Shown: positions 1 through 6,434 of the stretch, one piece after another
Layout of the letters: each line of letters opens with the position of its first letter
Numbering within the stretch: the stretch's first letter is position 1
NCBI GenBank assembly: GCA_004525825.1
Contig: SPBY01000044.1
Location: 1 to 11,871 of the forward strand
DNA length: 11,871 bases
Direction: 5' to 3'
From: Bacteroidia bacterium
GTDB lineage: Bacteria; Bacteroidota; Bacteroidia; Bacteroidales; GCA-2748055
Program-made: the position numbers and the translations under genes
Notes under the pieces: generated by a model
The model's input: the letters and a program-made list of their open reading frames with translations, nothing else
Databases searched by the model: none
Told to the model about the DNA's origin: nothing

Positions 1-1374
1 AATCTCCTGGTCGATATCCTCCCAGGGCCGGTCCAGAGTATGAAGATTATCGTAGGCATAGACAATCTCGCTGGAATGAAATGCCCCGAATTGAGTCTCA
101 GGAGAATGGGCCGGAAGTTTCCGGTGGAAGCTATACAGAAAGACTGGTGAATTATCGCTGTTGGATAGAGTCTTAGCCCAGGTGTAGGCCTGGATCCGGA
201 AGGCTTCGTCCCTGCTCATTTCGAGTTGCGACCGCGTAGCTTCCTCTTCTGTACTGGCCGGGTAAACTGCCAGAAAATCATCCGCAAGGTCTCCAAAACG
301 TACCTGTGCCTGTTCCCTGAATTTATCCGCCGCTTGCATCTGCATAATCATCCCCTCATCCCCGTTCCAGCCCACGATCACCGGTACATCGTTCTGGTGT
401 CCATTTTCATAGGCATCCATGACACTTTCCGGTATGACATAGCCATCGGTAAAGGGTCCGTTCATCCCACCCCGGGCTTTCAGAATGGAATCGGCGGGCT
501 GTGAACGCAGTTCAGCCAAGGAAGCTGCCCCGAGTCCCTCCGCAAATGCTACCCCGGTCTGTTCTGCATCCTCCGGGGTCATGCTGGGACGAAGAGGGCT
601 TGACAGGAAAGCGGCGCCACTTTGTGCAATGGCTCTGTGAAACAATCCTTTGGCCAGGGGAGAGACGGTGAGATAGTTCACCGCAAACGACCCGGCCGAT
701 TGCCCTGCAATGGTGACATTGCCCGGATCACCTCCGAAATGCTGAATATTCTTTTGTACCCACTCCAGTGCGGCGATCATATCCAGAATGGCATAATTGC
801 CCGAGCTGCCATATCCCGCTTCGGCGGAAAGTTCCGGGTGGGCCAGGAAGCCAAAAACACCTACCCTGTAATTGATGCTGACAAATACCACGCCCTTTTC
901 GGCCATCGCCCCTCCGTCATAGATAGCACATCCACTACCTCCGGAACGAAAACCACCCCCATAAATATAGACCAGCACCGGTAGTTTGTCTGCTTCCGTT
1001 TCAGCCCTTGTCCAGACATTCAAATGGAGACAATCCTCCCCGATGGGTTCCTCAGGAATCAGGAACTCTTCCGACCAGAACATAAAGGGTGCCGGAGCAG
1101 CCTGTACCGGGCTGGACCCGAATGTTGTGCACTCCCTGGTTCCCTCCCAGGATTCTACCGGCTGCGGAGCCTTCCACCGCAGATCTCCCACCGGTGGTGC
1201 TGCAAAGGGAATCCCCTTGAAAGAGATCACTCCTGTTTCTGTATCCTGATACCCGGAAATATCACCTGACTCCAAATGTACAGTCTCATCAATGGCTGTT
1301 TCTTTTGTTGTGCATGCACCCAGTAGAAATGCCATCATAAAAAGTACGGGGAACAGTAACTTTGTATTCTTCAT
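1..1374 (-). CDS. Type-B carboxylesterase, lipoprotein (3' end cut by window edge)
   Basis: Secreted alpha/beta-hydrolase of the carboxylesterase type-B family (para-nitrobenzyl esterase/cholinesterase relatives), which hydrolyses carboxylic esters. Reading from the ATG at 1374 the frame is open for all 458 codons to the edge; relatives are about 500-550 residues, so only the C-terminal end is missing. Residues 1-21 are a lipoprotein signal ending LLGAC with Cys21, placing the enzyme in the periplasm or on the outer membrane. The family signature EDCLHLNVW is at 113-121, the oxyanion-hole GGGF at 139-142, the nucleophile Ser226 in GQSAGS, the acid Glu340 in GDEG and the base His433 in GAFHSSE, so the triad is complete. 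The start lies 9 bp beyond the stop of the upstream esterase, so the two are probably one operon. The natural substrate cannot be told from sequence; an acyl group on a plant or algal glycan or glycoside is an inference from the neighbours. Confidence 0.93.
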   Translation of the reverse strand, partial: MKNTKLLFPVLFMMAFLLGACTTKETAIDETVHLESGDISGYQDTETGVISFKGIPFAAPPVGDLRWKAPQPVESWEGTRECTTFGSSPVQAAPAPFMFWSEEFLIPEEPIGEDCLHLNVWTRAETEADKLPVLVYIYGGGFRSGGSGCAIYDGGAMAEKGVVFVSINYRVGVFGFLAHPELSAEAGYGSSGNYAILDMIAALEWVQKNIQHFGGDPGNVTIAGQSAGSFAVNYLTVSPLAKGLFHRAIAQSGAAFLSSPLRPSMTPEDAEQTGVAFAEGLGAASLAELRSQPADSILKARGGMNGPFTDGYVIPESVMDAYENGHQNDVPVIVGWNGDEGMIMQMQAADKFREQAQVRFGDLADDFLAVYPASTEEEATRSQLEMSRDEAFRIQAYTWAKTLSNSDNSPVFLYSFHRKLPAHSPETQFGAFHSSEIVYAYDNLHTLDRPWEDIDQEI

Positions 1375-1383
1375 AGCTGTTTA

Positions 1384-2559
1384 TTAAAAAAGTAAAGGGG
1401 CAAATTCCGATAGATAGACCCTCCAGTTCTTCCATATGTGACCGCCTTCACTTTCCCTGTAGGTGTGGGGCATTCCCATGGCATCCAGTTTGGCTTTGAA
1501 TTCCCGGTTGTTCTCATAAAGAAAATCAGTTTTACCAATACCGATCCAGTATAGCTTGTAACCGTTCTCCATCTGCTTTTTCAGGGTAAGGTCGATGTCC
1601 AGGTATACCTTGGCTGTGGTGTTCTGGTCGGGAAGGATCGCCGCAGAAAAAAGTCCCACATAGTCGAAAGTATTGGGATAGTATCTTGAAATGTGCATGG
1701 AATGGTATCCGCCCATGGATAGTCCGGCTACAGCCCGGGTTGACTTACCGGCTTTCACCCGGTAGCTGCTTTCCACGAATTTCATGACATCCATAAAGGT
1801 CTCCTCGTAGGTTCCATCCATGGTTTTTGGCACCATGAATGCAGGTTTGTAATAGCCTTGGGTCCCTTCGCCGGGAGCTGCATCCTGGATCACGTTCCCA
1901 TTGGGCATCACCACAATCATCGGTTTGGCCTTACCCTGGGCAATCAGGTTATCCAGGATCTGAGTGGCCCTTCCCAGCTCGATCCATGCTTCTTCATCAC
2001 CACCGGCCCCATGAAGCAGGTAGAGTACCGGGTACTTCATTCTGGATTTCTCGTAACCGGCAGGAGTATAAATGCACATCCGCCGGGTCAAGTTGTTTCC
2101 TGGAGAATTGTACCATCGCCTTGTCACTGAACCATGGGGAACATCATTGACTTTATATAAATCTGCCTGTCCGCCACCTATGATAAAAATATTAGTGTTG
2201 GTAGCGATATCGCGGCTCAAAAAGGCATTGTTGGGATCGTTTACCCGGAGCCCATCCACCAGGTAGGCGTAGCCATATAATTCAGGCTCCAATGTCTCGG
2301 TGGTATATGTCCAGGTTCCCTTCTCATCCTTTTCCATAACTAATGAACCAGGTACCCACCCTTCAGCAGGCATCCAATCGCCTGTTAATCTAACCTCTTC
2401 GGCATGGGGGGCCAGCAGCCGGAAAGTAACGGTCCCGTTTTCATGAATTTCAGGGGAAACAATTTCCTGGCCACCCCCTATGGCTTCCTGAGCTACTACA
2501 GGTAATCCGATGAAAGCCAGGATAACCATGATCAAAAATATTTGCTTCTTCATTTTCAT
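1384..2559 (-). CDS. Secreted CE1/esterase D-type esterase with N-terminal E-set domain
   Basis: Predicted extracytoplasmic esterase, 391 residues from the ATG at 2559 (an ATG at 2553 is equally possible). The frame stays open to 2655, but that extension would bury the signal peptide, so I start at the MKMKKQ signal, whose hydrophobic core runs to about residue 20 and is followed by VVAQ. Residues about 30-127 form an E-set/CBM48-like beta-sandwich (a GTVTFRLLAPHAEEVRLTG segment and a YLVDGLRVNDP segment), as found ahead of ferulic acid and acetyl xylan esterases. Residues about 145-391 are the esterase D-like catalytic domain (PF00756 type): LYLLHGAGGDE at 179-189, Ser281 in GLSMGG, Asp345 in GKTDF and His374 in EGGHIWKNWR. 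The triad is intact. Close relatives are often annotated as enterochelin esterase or endo-1,4-beta-xylanase Z; the architecture fits carbohydrate esterase family 1 better than siderophore hydrolysis, but the substrate is unknown. Confidence 0.9.
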   Translation of the reverse strand: MKMKKQIFLIMVILAFIGLPVVAQEAIGGGQEIVSPEIHENGTVTFRLLAPHAEEVRLTGDWMPAEGWVPGSLVMEKDEKGTWTYTTETLEPELYGYAYLVDGLRVNDPNNAFLSRDIATNTNIFIIGGGQADLYKVNDVPHGSVTRRWYNSPGNNLTRRMCIYTPAGYEKSRMKYPVLYLLHGAGGDEEAWIELGRATQILDNLIAQGKAKPMIVVMPNGNVIQDAAPGEGTQGYYKPAFMVPKTMDGTYEETFMDVMKFVESSYRVKAGKSTRAVAGLSMGGYHSMHISRYYPNTFDYVGLFSAAILPDQNTTAKVYLDIDLTLKKQMENGYKLYWIGIGKTDFLYENNREFKAKLDAMGMPHTYRESEGGHIWKNWRVYLSEFAPLLF

Positions 2560-2844
2560 TGGTTTTGTTATTGTCTCATTCTGTAACAATGATATAAAGA
2601 AAAACTGAAATCTCCTAATTCCCCGGCGCAGACTTTCCAGGCTCTTTCCATACAAACAGAGCTATGCAAAATCGTATTTTTTCCACCCGGTTTGATGTTA
2701 CTTATTAAACCAAAAGTCACAAAATTAGTCAAAAGCTCATATCCTACCCTTTAGGTATAATGAAATTTTGTATCTTGTCATTATTGTGTAATACGTACAC
2801 AAGTATAGATTCACCACCATACTCATCAACCATACACAACATCC
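2560..2844. other. Divergent intergenic region between the esterase pair and the oxidoreductase operon
   Basis: About 285 bp with no supported gene, AT-richer than the flanking genes, holding the leaders of both divergent units. It contains a match to the Bacteroidota -7 element for the minus strand (separate entry). For the plus strand only a degenerate TATCTTGT at 2771-2778 was seen, with no convincing -33 TTTG at the right distance. Open frames entering from both sides are extensions of the flanking genes. No strong hairpin or riboswitch-like fold was recognised by eye. Confidence 0.6.
2720..2727 (-). promoter_or_regulatory. Candidate -7 promoter element for the esterase operon
   Basis: Read on the minus strand this is TAATTTTG, an exact match to the Bacteroidota -7 consensus TAnnTTTG. 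It lies about 160 nt before the esterase ATG at 2559. No clear -33 TTTG is present about 19-21 nt further upstream, so the assignment rests on one half-element and could be chance in AT-rich DNA. Confidence 0.35.
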
Positions 2845-4341
2845 ATGAAACAGAAAAAGAGTAAGCTTAGCACCGGTAAGGAGCTCTCCAGGAGAGACTT
2901 CATCGGGAAAACCGCTGTGGCTACAGCGGCCTTTACCATTGTACCACGTCATGTACTCGGGGGACCCGGTTACACCGCGCCCAGCGACATGGTCAATGTG
3001 GCCGGAATCGGCCTGGGGAACCAGGGTGGAAGCGATATCCGGAACATAGCCACTCCCGATGTACCCATCACAGGCCAAAGGGGATTGCCAGGAATGAAGT
3101 TTTACCGCTACCCGGGCATAAGGCCCGAGAGGACCAGACCCGCCGGAGCCAGGGCTTCTGATAATCCCAACCAATTGGGCGATGCCGGAGGGGACAAGAC
3201 CTTCAAACATGCCAATATCTATGCCCTTTGTGATGTGGATTCGGAATACGCAGGACATATGTTTGCCGGCTACCCCAAGGCAAAGGTCTACGACGACTTC
3301 CGTAAAATGATTGACACGGAAAAAGAACTGGATGCTGTGGTCATTGGAACCCCCGACCATAACCATGCAATCATTGCTTCCTACGCTATGAATGCAGGCT
3401 TACATGTATTTGTAGAGAAGCCCATGGCCAAAACCATCCACGAGGTACGTTTTCTGAAAGAACTTGCCAGGAAGACCGGACTGGTCACCCAGATGGGGAA
3501 CCAGGGTCACAACATTGAAGGAACCATGCAAACGGTGGAATGGATCAAGTCAGGAGCCATCGGTGCAGTTCGTGAAGTACATATGTGGTCGAATCGCCCG
3601 GTTTGGGCACAGGGTCCGCTTGAGCGCCCTGCAGGAGTGGATGTACCTGCCAACCTGAATTACGATGTCTGGCTGGGACCGGCCCCTGAGAAGCCCTATC
3701 ATCCCGATACCACTCACTTCGCCTGGCGCGGATTGTGGGATTATGGAACAGGTGCCATGGGAGACATGGGAGCCCATACCTTTGATGCACCCATCTGGGC
3801 CCTGGATCTGGGCATTCCCACCAAAATCCAGGCCACCACATCTCCTTATACCACCGAATACCTGCCCCAGGCCGAGAATGTCATGTATGAGTTTCCTGCG
3901 AAGGGAGACAGGCCTGCCGTGAAGGTCACCTGGTCAGATGGCGGCATCAAACCTTTCCGTCCCGTTGAACTGGAAGCAGATCGGTCATTAAGGGAAGCTC
4001 TATATATTGGAGACAAGGGAATGCTTATGCATGGTACCCATGGGGCCAGGCCCGAGCTGATTCCGGAGAACCCAGATTACATAGCTCCGGAGCAATGGCT
4101 GAAACGTCCCAGCAGTGTGTATGTGGACATCATTGAGGCCATCAAAGAGGGCCGGAAAGCTGCCAACGACTTCGAGATTTCTTCCAAGCTGACCGAGATC
4201 ATGTTGCTGACAAACATTGCAGTAGCCTCCCAGCAGGTAAACAGGACCCTGGAATACGATGCAGAGAACATGAGGATCACCAACCTCGAAGGAGCCAATG
4301 AATACTTCCATTACGAATACCGTGACGGTTGGAAACTGTAA
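2845..4341 (+). CDS. Tat-exported Gfo/Idh/MocA family oxidoreductase
   Basis: NAD(P)-dependent sugar or polyol dehydrogenase of the Gfo/Idh/MocA family, 498 residues and complete. A twin-arginine signal is plain: SRRDFIG at 15-21 followed by an Ala-rich hydrophobic stretch to about residue 33. The protein is therefore expected to fold with its cofactor in the cytoplasm and be exported to the periplasm. The Rossmann half shows GIGLGNQG at 54-61, CDVD at 129-132 ending strand two (an acidic residue favouring NAD), TPDHNH at 169-174 and EKP at 191-193. The C-terminal half has the DMGAHTFD active-site segment at 307-314 with His311. Relative to simple family members, roughly residues 70-124 look like a Gly/Pro-rich insertion between strands one and two. 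It starts a plus-strand unit with the TIM-barrel gene 24 bp downstream. Exported relatives take part in keto-sugar routes in Bacteroidota; the actual substrate is unknown. ATG at 2845 is chosen because it supplies the Tat n-region. Confidence 0.93.
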   Translation: MKQKKSKLSTGKELSRRDFIGKTAVATAAFTIVPRHVLGGPGYTAPSDMVNVAGIGLGNQGGSDIRNIATPDVPITGQRGLPGMKFYRYPGIRPERTRPAGARASDNPNQLGDAGGDKTFKHANIYALCDVDSEYAGHMFAGYPKAKVYDDFRKMIDTEKELDAVVIGTPDHNHAIIASYAMNAGLHVFVEKPMAKTIHEVRFLKELARKTGLVTQMGNQGHNIEGTMQTVEWIKSGAIGAVREVHMWSNRPVWAQGPLERPAGVDVPANLNYDVWLGPAPEKPYHPDTTHFAWRGLWDYGTGAMGDMGAHTFDAPIWALDLGIPTKIQATTSPYTTEYLPQAENVMYEFPAKGDRPAVKVTWSDGGIKPFRPVELEADRSLREALYIGDKGMLMHGTHGARPELIPENPDYIAPEQWLKRPSSVYVDIIEAIKEGRKAANDFEISSKLTEIMLLTNIAVASQQVNRTLEYDAENMRITNLEGANEYFHYEYRDGWKL

Positions 4342-4365
4342 TCACTAATTAACAACAAAACAAAG

Positions 4366-5331
4366 ATGAAATACAAGAAAATCAAATTAATATTCTCTAT
4401 CCTGGCCATGGCGGTGGTGATGTTAATGAGCTCCTTCTCAGCCGAGGGACAGGATGCCATTAACTCCAACTACGGCGGGGTGCAGATCGGGGCCATTACC
4501 TACAGTTTCCGGACCATACGTGAAGTGGATGCAGTGCTCCAGGCTTGCGTGGATGCCGGGCTCAGTTCGGTGGAACTGATGGGTACCGGTATTGAAGCCT
4601 ATCTGGGAGCTCCTGAAAATCCGGTCTCCAGAAGGGAAATGAGGAATCCAGATGAATTGTCGGATGAGAAGAAGGAAGCCCTCAAAGAATACCAGGAGGG
4701 CATAATATCCTGGCGTAATTCCGAAGAAACCATGAATAAATATGCGGCATTGAAGAAGAAATTCAACGATGCAGGTGTGAACATCCATATTTACAAATGG
4801 GAAGCAGGAAGCAGCGATGAGGAGCTTGATTATTCCTTCAAAGTGGCGAAAGCCCTGGGTGCCATCGGGATCACCACCGAGATTGGCGAAGAGGCCTGTA
4901 CCAGGGTAGGAGCTGCAGCTGAACGGGCCGGAATGGTGGCCATCTTCCACAACCATGCGCAGTTTGGAAAGGAGGATTTTGATGTGGATAAGCTTCTGGC
5001 CATGAACCCGGCCAACCGGCTTAACTTTGACATTGGGCACTACTTTGGATCGACTGGTAAAAGTCCGGTAGCCTTTATCGAGAAGTACCACGAGCAGATT
5101 GCCAGCATTCATGTGAAGGATAAGACGGGCAAGCACAACGAAGTCAAGGCCGATTTCAACATGCCATTCGGACAGGGGGAGACTCCTGTCAATGAGGTGC
5201 TGCAACTGATCCAGAAGAATAACTGGCCCATCTACTGCGACATCGAGCTGGAATACAAAATTCCGGAAGGATCCGATGCAGTGAAAGAGACAGCCATCTG
5301 CAGGGAGTATTGCAAGAAGGCCCTCCTGTAA
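4366..5331 (+). CDS. Exported TIM-barrel protein, sugar isomerase/epimerase-like (xylose isomerase-like fold)
   Basis: A 321-residue protein of the AP endonuclease 2/xylose isomerase-like TIM-barrel family (PF01261 type), usually labelled sugar phosphate isomerase/epimerase. Residues 1-26 form a Sec signal peptide (KYKK n-region, hydrophobic core 8-23, SFSA cleavage context), so it should act outside the cytoplasm, where sugar phosphates are unlikely substrates. The barrel starts at about residue 38 (VQIGAITYSFR). Likely divalent-metal and catalytic residues are Glu172 in TEIG, His195 and His197 in FHNH, Asp222 and His225 in FDIGHYF, His249 in IHVKD, and Glu293/Glu295 in CDIELEY. Members of this family include 3-keto-glycoside epimerases (YcjR of E. 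coli) and lyase/hydratase enzymes acting on oxidised glycosides. That role fits its position 24 bp behind the exported oxidoreductase, but the exact reaction is inference. A strong terminator follows the gene. Confidence 0.9.
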   Translation: MKYKKIKLIFSILAMAVVMLMSSFSAEGQDAINSNYGGVQIGAITYSFRTIREVDAVLQACVDAGLSSVELMGTGIEAYLGAPENPVSRREMRNPDELSDEKKEALKEYQEGIISWRNSEETMNKYAALKKKFNDAGVNIHIYKWEAGSSDEELDYSFKVAKALGAIGITTEIGEEACTRVGAAAERAGMVAIFHNHAQFGKEDFDVDKLLAMNPANRLNFDIGHYFGSTGKSPVAFIEKYHEQIASIHVKDKTGKHNEVKADFNMPFGQGETPVNEVLQLIQKNNWPIYCDIELEYKIPEGSDAVKETAICREYCKKALL

Positions 5332-5346
5332 GCGGAAAACTAAGGT

Positions 5347-5367
5347 ATCTGATTCTTTTTATCAGAT
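5347..5367. repeat. Small inverted repeat after the TIM-barrel gene
   Basis: ATCTGAT at 5347-5353 and ATCAGAT at 5361-5367 are perfect 7-bp complements around a T-rich 7-nt loop. It lies 13 bp before the much stronger terminator hairpin and could be an auxiliary hairpin or a short operator-like palindrome. The stem is A/T-rich and weak on its own. Confidence 0.4.
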
Positions 5368-5380
5368 CAACATTCATTTT

Positions 5381-5404
5381 CAAAAGCTCCTGCGGGAGCT
5401 TTTG
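5381..5404 (+). terminator. Rho-independent terminator, probably bidirectional
   Basis: CAAAAGCTCC (5381-5390) pairs perfectly over 10 bp with GGAGCTTTTG (5395-5404) around a TGCG loop. The 3' arm carries four T, followed by further T-rich sequence, and the 5' arm begins with four A, so the structure reads as a terminator in both directions. It lies about 50 bp after the stop of the TIM-barrel gene and ends only 21 nt before the ATG of the next gene. Confidence 0.85.
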
Positions 5405-5425
5405 TATTTTCATTATCTTAGTTTC

Positions 5426-6424
5426 ATGGCTGAAAAAACGATCCGCTGGGGCATGATCGGAACCGGCAACGTGACCGAGAAGAAGAGTGCTCCTTCCTTT
5501 AACAAAATTGAAAATTCCCGGCTGGTGGCCGTGGCAAACAGAACCCCCGGTAAAGCAAAGGACTATGCGCAACGGCATGGAATTCCTGCCTGGTACAAGA
5601 ACCCCTCTGAGGTGATCCGTAACCCGGAAGTGGATATCGTTTATATCGCCACTCCTCCCGGTTCACACATGAACTATGCTCTGGAAACCCTGAAGTCGGG
5701 AAAGCCGGTATATATAGAAAAACCCATGGCCCGTACCGGTGAAGAGTGCAGGATCATCAACGATGCCGCAGAAAAAGCAGGCTTGCCGGTTTTTGTGGCT
5801 TATTACCGACGGGGCCTTGAGTACTTTAAAAAGGTGAAATCCATCATCGATGATGGGACACTGGGCAAGATAAGGCATATTAACATGCAGCAATACTACC
5901 AGGCCCGCACAGAAGATTACGATCGAGACAATCTGCCATGGAGGGTGATCCCGGAAGATGCAGGAGGAGGATATTTCCACGACCTGGGATGTCATGCCCT
6001 GGATATTCTATTTCATATTTTTGGCAATCCCCTGGAGGTTTCCGGGAAAACTGCCAATGTCGCGGGAATGTACGAACCGGAAGACAGCCTCTCGGCCTCC
6101 CTGGTGCTCCCTGGGGACCTGCTGGTGACCGGAAGCTGGAACTTTGTGACTCCCACCGCCTTTCAAAAGGACATGGTGGAGGTGGTAAGAGAAAAAGGGA
6201 AACTGGATTTCGGCATTTTCAGCTTTAAACCCATCATCCTCAATACCGGTGACCACAAAGAGACCATAGCCACCATACAGCCCGAACACATCCAGATGCC
6301 CCTGATCCGGACCATTGTATCCGAATTGAATGGTTACGGACGCTGTCCCTCCACCGGCCGGACCGCAGAAATCACCAGCAATGTGATGGATATTATAAGA
6401 GGAGTAGGTAACTCAACCCTTTGA
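5426..6424 (+). CDS. Cytoplasmic Gfo/Idh/MocA family oxidoreductase
   Basis: NAD(P)-dependent oxidoreductase of 332 residues, the usual family length, with no signal peptide. The ATG at 5426 is chosen over an upstream TTG in the same frame because the TTG lies inside the terminator stem and the family begins right at the nucleotide-binding strand (RWGMIGTGNV, 7-16). Strand two ends in ANRT (37-40), with Arg39 rather than an acid, which suggests NADP(H). TPPGSH is at 76-81, EKP at 98-100, AYYRR at 125-129, and the catalytic-face motif HDLGCHALD at 185-193 contains Asp186, His190 and Asp193. The GH32 gene starts 10 bp after the stop, so these two are clearly co-transcribed. Relatives reduce or oxidise sugars such as 1,5-anhydrofructose, keto-glucose or inositols; I cannot choose among these. 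A role in reducing the keto-product of the preceding exported enzymes is an inference. Confidence 0.92.
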   Translation: MAEKTIRWGMIGTGNVTEKKSAPSFNKIENSRLVAVANRTPGKAKDYAQRHGIPAWYKNPSEVIRNPEVDIVYIATPPGSHMNYALETLKSGKPVYIEKPMARTGEECRIINDAAEKAGLPVFVAYYRRGLEYFKKVKSIIDDGTLGKIRHINMQQYYQARTEDYDRDNLPWRVIPEDAGGGYFHDLGCHALDILFHIFGNPLEVSGKTANVAGMYEPEDSLSASLVLPGDLLVTGSWNFVTPTAFQKDMVEVVREKGKLDFGIFSFKPIILNTGDHKETIATIQPEHIQMPLIRTIVSELNGYGRCPSTGRTAEITSNVMDIIRGVGNSTL

Positions 6425-6434
6425 TCCCACAGTT

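Noticed and set aside
622..1269. Plus-strand open frames opposite the left-edge esterase
   Set aside because: The minus strand is open over 458 codons with the complete carboxylesterase triad; these frames are shadows.
2560..2655. N-terminal extension of the esterase to the ATG at 2655
   Set aside because: It would place 32 basic and aromatic residues ahead of a clear signal peptide and reach into the promoter region; the ATG at 2559 is more likely.
2737..3366. Minus-strand open frame of 209 codons opposite the exported oxidoreductase
   Set aside because: Its product has no recognisable fold or motif and overlaps a clear gene and its promoter region; it is an antisense shadow.
4438..5205. 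Minus-strand open frame of 255 codons opposite the TIM-barrel gene
   Set aside because: Low-complexity, Cys/His-scattered translation without domains; the opposite strand has a signal peptide and conserved metal-site residues.
5402..5425. Upstream TTG start for the cytoplasmic oxidoreductase
   Set aside because: The TTG is inside the terminator stem and the added residues precede the normal start of the Rossmann strand.
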